The translations under genes were made by a program, and so were the position numbers. Below the pieces are notes generated by a model, which worked only from the letters and a program-made list of their open reading frames with translations, made no database searches and was not told the DNA's origin. From assembly GCA_035048815.1 (NCBI GenBank), contig JAUCBN010000036.1, positions 8,380,001 to 8,444,000 on the forward strand: 64,000 nt of DNA, read 5' to 3'. This document shows positions 1 through 8,606 of this stretch, piece by piece. The number at the start of each line of letters is the position of its first letter. Within the stretch, counting starts at the first letter, position 1. This stretch comes from Abelmoschus esculentus. Taxonomy: Eukaryota > Streptophyta > Magnoliopsida > Malvales > Malvaceae.

Positions 1-136
1 TATGATACTCGTGGAATAAAACTTAGAAGCTTGCTTTATGGTTAGAAAGAAAATAAACACTTTTTGGACTTGTTTGATTTAGAAATTCTTTTAATAAACT
101 TAGGTGATAAAGACTTAGAACCTATTGGAAAAATAA

Positions 137-293
137 CTAGTGGTGCCTATCACTGGCTCTAGTTTTGCTCTCCTTCGTGCTAGAGGTACCCGAAACTGGC
201 TCTAGTATGCTAAATAGGTGGTTAATAAGAAAAAAATAAACAAAAGAAGAAAATAGAAAACGCATATCTTGAGATGCCCGAAATTGGCTCAAG
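137..293 (+). other. Three-hairpin array, copy in element C
   Basis: Three 26-nt inverted repeats at 137-162, 180-205 and 268-293. Design: 5-nt arm, 3-nt bulge, GCC, 7-nt loop, GGC, 5-nt arm. The outer arms are CTAGT/TCTAG, CTAGA/TCTAG and CTTGA/TCAAG. In the second hairpin the inner GCC has become ACC. The same trio is at 10607-10757 and 19155-19303. A CTTAGA-GTTTA-TCTAAG hairpin follows at 345-361. Confidence 0.8.
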
Positions 294-544
294 ACTTGTT
301 GTTTTAAGGAGACAGCTTTAGTCCAAGATTCTATTTGTCTTGAACTTAGAGTTTATCTAAGAAAGCCTCGAATCAGCCTTGTCCATAAAACGCACACACG
401 CACCTAGCCTTATAGCTTGTTTCTTAGTAAAATTCTTTGGGTAAACTAATGGCTAAAACGGAGAGATAAACATGACCATGATGGGGAGAATAGATGGAAG
501 AGTAAGACCAAAGGGGAGTAAGGTTCGGCAATTTGATGTTTTGC

Positions 545-582
545 ATTGCTTGAGGACAAGCAATAGTTCGAGTTTGGGGGTA
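545..582 (+). promoter_or_regulatory. Pre-LTR hairpin and polypurine tract of element C
   Basis: ATTGCTTG and CAAGCAAT form a perfect 8-bp stem around the loop AGGA at 545-564. The G-rich tract GTTTGGGGG at 572-580 follows, just before the LTR at 585. A plus-strand polypurine tract next to the 3' LTR is standard for LTR retrotransposons. The hairpin fused to it is conserved in element A (11007-11026). Confidence 0.7.
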
Positions 583-584
583 TT

Positions 585-1931
585 TGATGAGTGCCTAAAA
601 GGCAGTTATTTACTACCCTTCTCATGATATTTTATGCATCTATTATACATCAACTTGAACTGAAATATGGAATCTTTGCGTAAATATTGGATATCTGTTA
701 TCATTACTTACAAAGTCAATATTTATAGAGAATGTAGATATTATTACATATTCTGTACATGCAGGAATATCCAGGGCAGAAACGGCAGTGAAGCAATGTT
801 GAGGCCGAGGCAGAAGACAAGGCCGCGGCAGAATCTAGAGTGACAACACCGAAAATGGAGGAACAATAAAATATAAAAATATAGAGAACATTCTGGAAGA
901 TGCAGCACACCAATTGAACCAGGCTAGCGCGCTAAAATCCCAAGTCAAAGACCAAGCGGGAAAACCCTTCTAGAAGGCGACAAACTTGGAAATATCAGAT
1001 CCCTTGAAGAAGACTTGTTCCTTACTCCAAGTTGAAGTTTATTTAGGAAAGGTTTGCCCTAGGTTAAGATTATATATACCCTAGCCGACCACATTGTTTA
1101 GAGAGCCGATTTTTAGAGAAAACCTTTCTCTCTAAGAATTCTACCTAAACGATAATATGTTCTAAATTTTTTAGGGATAAGTGAAGGTTGTAGATATTAG
1201 TGAGAGGAGATTGATTCTTTTTTCTTTGTTCTTATGCAATAATAATATCAAAGTTTGCTTATCCTATTGCCAGTCTTTGTTCTTGCATTCAAGCTCGAGA
1301 GAGAAGTTTGCAAGTAATCTATTTATCTAGCATCGAGAGGTGTAGATTCACGAAAGGGATAAGTACGGTGTTGTAGAAACTAACTTGGCCTAGAGATAGG
1401 TTAAGAGATTCAGCAGCTAAAAGAAGTGTTGGATTAGTTGGTGGTTATCGTTGATTTACACCGAGAGATATCGTCAAGGGCTGGTCATCAACAGCACTCT
1501 GACTTAGAGATAAGCGGAGTCAACTACGGACACTTTGCTGAACTTTGATACCTCTGCCCAAGAGCAAGAGATTGTCGCGGTAGAGAACACCAACATTGCC
1601 GAGGTTTTATCTGCAGTACTATCGAAGCAGTGTTGTGTAATTGCATTGGACAAGAAGAAGATTAATTGAATCCACTAATTGACGCAGCTGGATCCTACCC
1701 ACTTTCTCTATATCATTCTCAACCTTTTATTTTATGTTTTGTTATTTAATTATTTAGTTAGTTAAACAAATCAACTCATCTGTGTTTTTACTTTGTTTTC
1801 AGGAGCAAGGGAATAAGGGGAAACATATTAAGTATACCAATCCCTGTGGAGATGATACACGATATACTTATCACTTTATTACTTGGCGACGTATACACTT
1901 GCACTCAATTACGCTTTTATTACACGCATCA
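585..1931 (+). repeat. 3' LTR of Athila-type element C
   Basis: Begins TGATGAGTGCC and ends CACGCATCA, 1347 bp, the same ends and length class as the LTRs of A and B. It contains a TATATATA box near 1070, GCCGAGGC/GCCGCGGC motifs at 804-811 and 822-829, and the shared 3' block with CCCTGTGGAGA near 1842. No primer binding site follows, and a polypurine tract precedes it, so it is the 3' LTR. The right target-site duplication would be GGTTT; the left copy is outside the window. Confidence 0.85.
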
Positions 1932-2349
1932 GGTTTCTATGCCGCTTGTCTTAAAACGTTCACCTTATTTTTCTCTTCAAATCGCCTACTATATTGATAT
2001 TTGCCTTTTTGGGTACTATCGCGGCCTTAGATGCTGCCGTGACGTCAATGTGCTGTCGAGGCATCAGTGTGTTGCTGAGGCAGGTACTTATTTGCATTTC
2101 AGCTTCAGTTTCCAGCATCCATCTTCTTTGCTTGGCAATTCCTATGATGTAGTTTCCTGTCTTAAGAAAGAAAACCATCAAATGCATTTGTTTTATGCTA
2201 AATAATAGATAAATTCATGTATTGAGTGTTCGGATGCTGAAGTATTGAAAATGACCAGAAATATTCGTTATTGTCATTACATCTGTTCTTTACTAGGAAC
2301 AATCGAGTTGGAGAATGGTATGAAAAATTGGACTTTTGAGCACTTATCA
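1932..2349 (-). repeat. Truncated LTR of a related Athila-type element
   Basis: Read on the minus strand it starts at 2349 with TGATAAGTGCTCA, the exact start of the LTRs of element A, and then carries the same GCCGAGGC-like motif cluster (near 2020-2090) that lies a few hundred bases into the other LTRs. It is cut off at 1931 by the end of element C. On the other side it interrupts a minus-strand gag at 2350, so it inserted into that gag. Confidence 0.65.
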
Positions 2350-2770
2350 AAAATTTCCATGAATGACTTAAGATGTTGCCTGACATCTTCTTTCATTGAC
2401 CCACCAAATTGTCCAATAGTGTTTAGAATATTGAACATGACAGGTTTTAGCTCAAAATGAGCTGCTTTTATTTCTGGTGTAACCACTCCAAGATTAGCCC
2501 ATTTAAATCTTCCTCTAGAAAGTCTTTGATAGTTAACTGCCACGGTAGTGGTGGCGATAGAAGGCCTCCATTACCGGCAGGTAAGTTCTGATTTGCTTGA
2601 TTTCTTACAATGGCTCCTTGTGTCTGTCTCCACAACTCTTGATAAGTACGTTCGATTTTTGGATCTAATGCGTAAAAAGGATTGGTAGGGTTGACCCTGG
2701 TCATACACCAAAATAAACCAAAGTAAAATAAAAATAAAATAACTAAAGAGCAAGAAAATAAAGAAAACAC
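2350..2770 (-). pseudogene. N-terminal gag fragment of a minus-strand Athila-type element
   Basis: Minus-strand frames encode the start of an Athila-type Gag that aligns with residues in A (6146 on) and B (13174 on): the RVNPTNPFYALDPKIERTYQ segment and, after a frameshift near 2500, VVTPEIKAAHFELKPVMFN and DVRQHLKSFMEI. Homology stops exactly where the LTR at 2349 begins. The rest of gag and all of pol are absent. It lies downstream, on this strand, of the LTR at 2809-4129 and a primer binding site. Confidence 0.85.
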
Positions 2771-2785
2771 AATTTAGTTGCCAAT

Positions 2786-2802
2786 CTCTGGCAATAGCGC
2801 CA
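2786..2802 (-). promoter_or_regulatory. Primer binding site of minus-strand Athila-type element
   Basis: On the minus strand this reads TGGCGCTATTGCCAGAG, 6 nt after the LTR end. It differs at 3 of 17 positions from the complement of the 3' end of plant tRNA-Asp (TGGCGCCGTTGCCGGGG, from general knowledge), the primer used by Athila-like elements. Confidence 0.7.
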
Positions 2803-2808
2803 AAAACT

Positions 2809-4129
2809 TGATGCGTGTTAGAAATACGCAATTTTAGTGCAAGTGAATACGTCGTCAAGTAATAAAGTGATAAGTATCAAGTATCGTCTCCACATGGATT
2901 GGTCTACTTAACATGCTTCCTTTGATCTTCTTGCTAAGTAAAGAAATAAAGTAAAAATACAAATTATTGGGTTGTGATTTAACTAAATGAAGAAAACTAA
3001 ATAAAGATAGAGGCTAGGATCCAGTTGTATTGTATAGAGGATTCAGTTGACTTATTTCTGTCAAATGCAATTCTACAACACTACCTCGGCAATACTGCAG
3101 ATTACTGCCTCAACTGTGAATATACTCGCCCGCCGCGATAATCTCTTACTCTTGGGAAGACTTTACCAAAGTTCGACAAAGTATCCTTAGATGACTCTAC
3201 TTATCCCTAAGTCGAAGTATTGTTGATGACTAGTCCTTGATGATACCTCCCATCGTGATTTAATTATAATCACCAACCAATCCCACACTTCTATTAACAG
3301 CTGAAACTCTAACCCTATCCCTAGGTCGAGTTAGTGTTCCGTGATAGAAAAACCATACTTATTCCTTTCGTGAATCTAGCTCTCTCGATATTAGATAAAT
3401 AGATGATTTATAAACATCTCTTCCGAGCTTAAATGTAAGAACAAGGAATGACAAAGAATAAGCAAACTTTGATATTTTGTTGAATTGGAAACAATAAACA
3501 AATTTTAACTTCCTCACACTAATACTTTACAACCTTCACCTAAGCCTAACAAACTTAGAACATAATGTAAAAGAAAAGAAAAACTAAAAGATGAAATCTA
3601 ATCTATCTATAAACCGAATTGTCTCTCTAGTCGAGTTCCTCTCCTTAGGACGACAAGGTCTTAAATAGGCTCGGCCTAGGGCAAACCTTTCCTAAGTAGA
3701 ATATAACTTGGAGTAGGGAACAAGTCATGTACATAAATCAAATATTTCTAAGTTTATTCCTTCTAGAATGCTTTCTCGCGTGGCCTTGTCTTTGGGCTTT
3801 CCATGTTCTCATTCAGCTCCGATCCTTGGGCTTCTTGTCCAGTAATGTTCTCCTTATTTTTCTCCTTAGCTTGCCTGCCATATCGCTACTTGTCCTTTGT
3901 TGTCTCGGCATCAGGTCCTGCCTCGTCCACAAGTTGCTGTCGCGGCAATACTTCTTCCTACACAGATATAACAATGAAATATAGTATGCCTTTTCTGTAA
4001 ATATTATCTTTAACAATAAAATCCTTAAATATATCACATTAAGTATATGCATTGGTCCAAGTATGTGTAGAATTTATGATTAATGCCCATGAAAAGTGTA
4101 GAAAGTGATAGTGAGTTGAGTATTTATCA
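2809..4129 (-). repeat. 5' LTR of minus-strand Athila-type element
   Basis: On the minus strand it begins at 4129 with TGATAAATACTCAACTCAC and ends at 2809 with ACACGCATCA, about 1.32 kb. It is closely similar to the element B LTR (4194-4753 plus 12377-13135) and to the solo LTR at 33582. It faces that B LTR head to head across a 64-bp spacer. Confidence 0.85.
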
Positions 4130-4193
4130 GTACTCCCTCCAGGAGTAGATGACAAGAAACCTCTACGGGTCATTAGTCTAGATCCCGAACCAA
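4130..4193 (-). pseudogene. 64-bp scrap of chromovirus gag between two opposed LTRs
   Basis: This short stretch resembles 29288-29350, part of a minus-strand chromovirus gag (both contain AGTAGATGACAAG then AACCT and GGGTC in register). It is therefore probably what is left of an older element into which the flanking Athila-type LTRs inserted. Too short for a firm protein-level call. Confidence 0.5.
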
Positions 4194-4753
4194 CCATTTT
4201 CTACACTTTTCATGGGCATTAATCATCAATTTTACACCTACTTGGACCAATGCATATAATTAATGTGATATATTTAAGGATTTTACGATTAAAGATAATA
4301 TTTATAGAAAAGACATACTTTACTACATTTTATATCTGTGCAAAAAGAAGTATTGCCGCGGCAGCAAGTTAAGGCCGATGCAGGACCTGATGCCGAGGCA
4401 GCAAAGGACAAGTGATATGGCAGGCAAGCTAAGGAGAAAAATGAGGAGAACGTTGTTGGACAAGAAGCCCCAGGATCGGAGTTGAATAAGCACATGGAAT
4501 GCCCAAAGACAAGGCCACGCGGGAAAGCCTTCTAGAAGGAATAAACTTGGAAATATTTGATTTATGTACATGACTTATTTCCTACTCCAAGTTGTATTCT
4601 ACTTAGGAAAGGTTTTCCCTAGGTCAAGCCTATTTAAGACCTAGCCGTCCCAAGGAGAGGAACTCGACTTGAAAGATAATTCGATTTATAGATAGCTTAG
4701 ATTTCATCTTTTAGTTTTTCTTTTCTTTTACATTATGTTCTAAATTTGTTAGG
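4194..4753 (+). repeat. 5' LTR of element B, part 1
   Basis: Matches the start of the solo LTR at 33582 from about its 26th base onward. It contains a TGCCGCGGCA palindrome (4354-4363), a TGCCGAGGCA (4391-4400) and a TATTTAAG box near 4628. It is broken at 4753 by element A and resumes at 12377. The unbroken sequence can be seen at 19820-19840 in the 3' LTR, which fixes the insertion point. Confidence 0.85.
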
Positions 4754-6090
4754 TGATAAGTGCTCAAATCACTCTCATTTTCTACACTTTTCATGGGCAC
4801 TTATCATCAAATCTAAACCTACTTAAACCAATGCATGGACTTAATGTGTTATAATTAGGAAAATGTTATCAAAGAATATATTTATAGAAAAGCCGTACTT
4901 TACTGCATTTTCTTATCTATGCAGGAACAAGTATTGTCGAGGCAGCAGAAGGAGGCCGAGGCAGGACCTGATGCCGAGGCAGCGGAGAAGAAAAAGAGAT
5001 ATGGTTAACGGTTGAAGGGAGAAAATTGAGGAGAGCATTGCTGAGCAAGAAGCCCAAGATTCGGAGCTAAACAACACAAGAAAAGCCCAAGGGCAAAGCC
5101 AAGCGGGATTAAACCTTCTAGAAGATTAAACTTGGAAATATTTAACCTAAGTGCATAACTTGTTCCCTACTCCAAGTTGAACTCTAATTAGGAAAGGTTT
5201 GCCCTAGGCCAAGCCTATATAAAGGCATAACCGTCCTAGGGTTAAAGCGAGGAGGAAAATTAGAGAGAATTAGCTAGACATACTTTGAGAGAGTCTTAGG
5301 AACAATTCTTCCCATCATGTTCTAAGTTTTCTTAGGGTGTTGGTGAAGGTTGTTAAGTATTTGTGAGAGTAGATTGTCTTTTGATTCTTAATTTAATATA
5401 ATAAAATATCAAAGTTTTCTTACTCTTTGCCATTTTTTGTTCTTGCATCCAAGCCCGGGAGGGAAGTTTGTAAGTAATCTATTTGTCTAGACTCGGGAGA
5501 GTTAAACTCACAAAAGGAGTAAGTGCAGTATTCACTTAATTTGGGATACTAACTCGGCCTAGGGATAGGTTAAGAGTTTCAGCGGCTAAAAGAAGTATGG
5601 GATTGGTTGTTGGTTATAATTGATTAACGTCGGGAGGTATCATCAAGGACTGACCTTCAACAGCATTTCGACTTAGGGATAAGCGGAGTCATACACGGAC
5701 ACTTTACCAAACTTTGGTAAATCTACCCAAGAGCAAGGGATTGCCACGGTAGAGTACATTATCGCTGCCGAGACAGTATTTGTAGTACTATTGAGGTAGT
5801 GTAGAGAAATTGCATTGGAACAGGAAGCAGATCAATCGAATCTACAATACGATACAACTGGATTCTATCCTATCTCTCTCATAATTGTTATTAATTTAGT
5901 AGCTTAGTTTATTAGTTAATTCAATATCAAACTAAATTATGTTTTTACTTTTCTTTTATAGAAGCAAGAAGACTGAAGAAAACATATTAAGTATACCAAT
6001 CCCTGTGGAGACGATATTCGATAAATGCTTATCACTTTATTACTTGACGTGTACACTTGCACTTAATTGCGCATCTTTCAGCATGCATCA
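4754..6090 (+). repeat. 5' LTR of element A
   Basis: TGATAAGTGCTC to GCATGCATCA, 1337 bp. TATATAAA at 5216-5223 is a likely TATA box. GCCGAGGC occurs at 4955-4962 and 4973-4980. The block with CCCTGTGGAGACGATA near 6000 is shared with all Athila-type LTRs here. It pairs with the LTR at 11045-12376. Confidence 0.92.
5216..5223 (+). promoter_or_regulatory. TATA box in 5' LTR of element A
   Basis: TATATAAA, at the equivalent place to TATATAAG in the B 3' LTR (near 19700) and the solo LTR (near 34045). The 3' LTR of element A has TACAGAAA here, so the box is lost in that copy. Confidence 0.5.
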
Positions 6091-6096
6091 TGTTTT

Positions 6097-6113
6097 TGGC
6101 ACCGTTGCCGGGG
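6097..6113 (+). promoter_or_regulatory. Primer binding site of element A
   Basis: TGGCACCGTTGCCGGGG, 6 nt after the 5' LTR. It matches the complement of the plant tRNA-Asp 3' end at 16 of 17 positions. Confidence 0.85.
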
Positions 6114-6145
6114 ATTGACAACTGAATTTTGTTTTCTTTATATTC

Positions 6146-7842
6146 TTGCTTTTATTTTTAATTATTTTTATTTTATGTTTATTTGGTTTTTGGTGTATAA
6201 CCAGGGCTAACCCTAGCACTCCATTACGTGATATCGACCCTGAAATCGAAAGGTCTTATAAGAGGCTGAGAAGACAGATCCAAAGAGCTATGGCAGTGAA
6301 TCCAGGAAATCAAAACCTATCTGAAGGCATTGGAGGCCATCAACAGCAACAACTGTCGCGATAGCTAACTGTTAGAGACTTTCTAGTGGAAGATTTAGAT
6401 AGATTAAACCCTGGTGTTGTTACACCAAATATTGAGGCAACCTACTATGAACTTAAACCAGTAATGTTCAATATGCTCAATAATATTGGACAATTCAGTG
6501 GGGTTGCAATAGAAGATGCCAGGCAGCATCTCAAATCTTTCATGGAAGTAAGAAACTCTATCGAAATCCAAGGAGTCCATGAAGATATTTTGAGGCTGAA
6601 ACTTTTCCCCTATTCACTGAGGGATAGGGCCAAAACCTGGTTGAACAACATTCCGGCAGGATCAATTGGATCTTGGAGTGAACTCTGCCGAGAATTCATT
6701 ACGAGATTTAACCCTACAAATCTGTATGATAGAATTCGTAATGAGATCACTTCATTTAGACAGGCTGATGACGAACCTATGTATGAGGCTTGGGAACGCT
6801 ACAAAGAGTTACTGAACAAATGTCTACTACATGGATTCCCATTATGGACGCAAGTAACCATGTTCTATAATGCTACCAATGCCCCGACTAGAATGATTTT
6901 TGATGCCTCAGCAAACGGCACACACCTTGACAAGGCCCCGGAAGAAGCTATAGAGATTCTGAATAAACTCGAAAGGAACGATTTTCAATTTCCTACTTCT
7001 AGGCGAGGAGGATTAAGACGCTATGCCATAGTAAATGAGCTAGAAACCAACAATTCGCTGGCAGCACGTTGGCATCTTTAACAAAAATGGTTCAGCACAT
7101 GCAAGTACAATAGAATACTCAAGAAGTGAAGGCTATAAATTCTTCTGAGTATATGCAAGACGAGGAAATTGGATTCTATGTGGAAAATTACAATCGAAAT
7201 AACAACATGATGTCAAATACATACAATCCGGCTTGGAAAAGGCACCCAAACTTTTCATGGAGCAATCCCAACAATGCCTTACATCGCACCAATCAGACCT
7301 CCAATTACCATTCACTGCCGCCGCAGCAGATGCAGCAGTCACTGCCACAGCAGCAGATGCATCAGCAACACCAGCCTATGAATTCACTGGAGAATACTCT
7401 CAAGGCCTTTATTATAAAAACTTAATCTTGTATGGCTAAGCACAATAATTTCATGAAGAGGACTGATGACTTCATGAACAGAACAGAGATGAGGCTGCAA
7501 AACCAAGAGGCTGCTATAAAATCACTAGAAACCCAAGTTGGTCAATTCGCTCAAAGACAAAACACAAGACCACAAGGGGGATTACCTAGTAATACTGAAG
7601 TTGCTAAGGAAACAATGGGCAAGTCAGCAACCAAAGCTCCACAAACAATACAGGAGGATACAAATAAGGAGGACTTGGATACTGAACAAACTGAGCATGA
7701 AGACGATGCCCCAGCAGAAAGCTCGGCAGCACCTGCACTTCCTGCCGAGATAGCAAAACAAACAGTGGTCCCAGGTATTAAATTCCAATATAATGAAACC
7801 CTGAATGAGATGGACCACAACCACCTTTCCCATAAAGGCTGA
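6146..7842 (+). pseudogene. gag of element A, broken by stops
   Basis: Encodes the structural Gag of the particle. An N-terminal part (6146-6364) is followed by a TAG, then a long open stretch (6370-7081) with the retrotransposon gag domain: LKLFPYSLRDRAKTWLNNIP, then SWSELCREFITRFNPTN and MYEAWERYKELL. After another break come NPAWKRHPNFSWSNPNNA, typical of Athila Gag, and a Gln-rich tract coded largely by CAG (7315-7380), then a coiled-coil-like segment with LETQVGQFAQ. No zinc knuckle is seen. At least three in-frame stops; several are TAG where CAG would be expected. Confidence 0.85.
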
Positions 7843-8606
7843 AAAAACAAAAATAGGACCACCAATTTAAGAAATTCCTTAATATACTAAAGCAAGTCCA
7901 CATCAACTTGCTATTCGTTGAGGCAATTGAACAGATGCCCAACTACACTAAATTCTTGAAAGACATTGTTTCCAAAAGAAAGAAGTTAGGTAATTTTGAG
8001 ATTGTGGCGGCAACTGAAGGATGCATGGCAATGCTGCACAATCGCATGCCACCCAAACTAAAGGATCCTAGATGCTTTACCATACCTTATGCGATTGGTA
8101 ACAACTATGAAGGAAAGACACTCTGCGACCTAGGGGCAAGCATAAATCTCATGCCTAAATTAGTTTTTCAGAAACTTGGTATAGGAAGAGCGAAACCTAC
8201 GACAGTGCTGCTCCAACTTGCGGATAGATCCTATGTGCATCTAGAAGAAAAAATTGAGGACATATTGGTAAGGGTTGACAAGTTTATTTTCCATGCCGAC
8301 TTCCTTGTCCTTGATTGTGAAGCAGATGAAAATGCACTGATCATCCTAGGAAGACCTTTCCTTGCTACTGGACGAACCTTGATAGATGTGGAAAATAGAG
8401 AGTTGACAATGAGGGTCAATGATCAGCAAGTAAAACTCAATGCATTTCACAATTTGAGAAAATTTGATAGTCCAGAAGAGTGCAAAGCCCTCCAAACAAC
8501 AGAAGCTGATGCCAAAATATCATGCATAGGAAGCACACTCGGTAGATTATTTGGCAAGAAAATTAAGATCAATGGAGAGGTAGGAAAGAAAGAAGGGATT
8601 GGCTAG
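7843..8606 (+). pseudogene. Aspartic protease region of element A
   Basis: The open frame 7908-8606 encodes a retropepsin-like domain: LCDLGASINLMP holds the active-site Asp (DLGA, the Athila form of D[ST]G), and DENALIILGRPFLATGRTLI is the conserved ILGRPFL flap/hydrophobic segment. The preceding LPFVEAIEQMPNY-like segment and HNRMPPKLKDPRCFTIPY are also conserved in element B, where DLGA has become DLVA. Both motifs are intact here. The frame is not continuous with gag, so the polyprotein is broken. Homology to RT never starts after this domain. Confidence 0.85.

Larger units (their letters stand above)
1..584 (+). mobile_element. Athila-type element C: 3' untranslated end of internal region
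   Basis: Non-coding. It aligns by eye with 10500-11044 of element A and 19020-19557 of element B: the same landmarks appear in the same order (AACTTAGGTGATAAAGACTT, three short hairpins, a CTTAGA/TCTAAG hairpin, a GC-poor stretch, then a hairpin plus G-rich tract next to the LTR). The upstream gag-pol of this element lies outside the window. Homology to A and B is seen directly; assignment to the Athila lineage is inferred from the coding regions of A and B. Confidence 0.85.
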
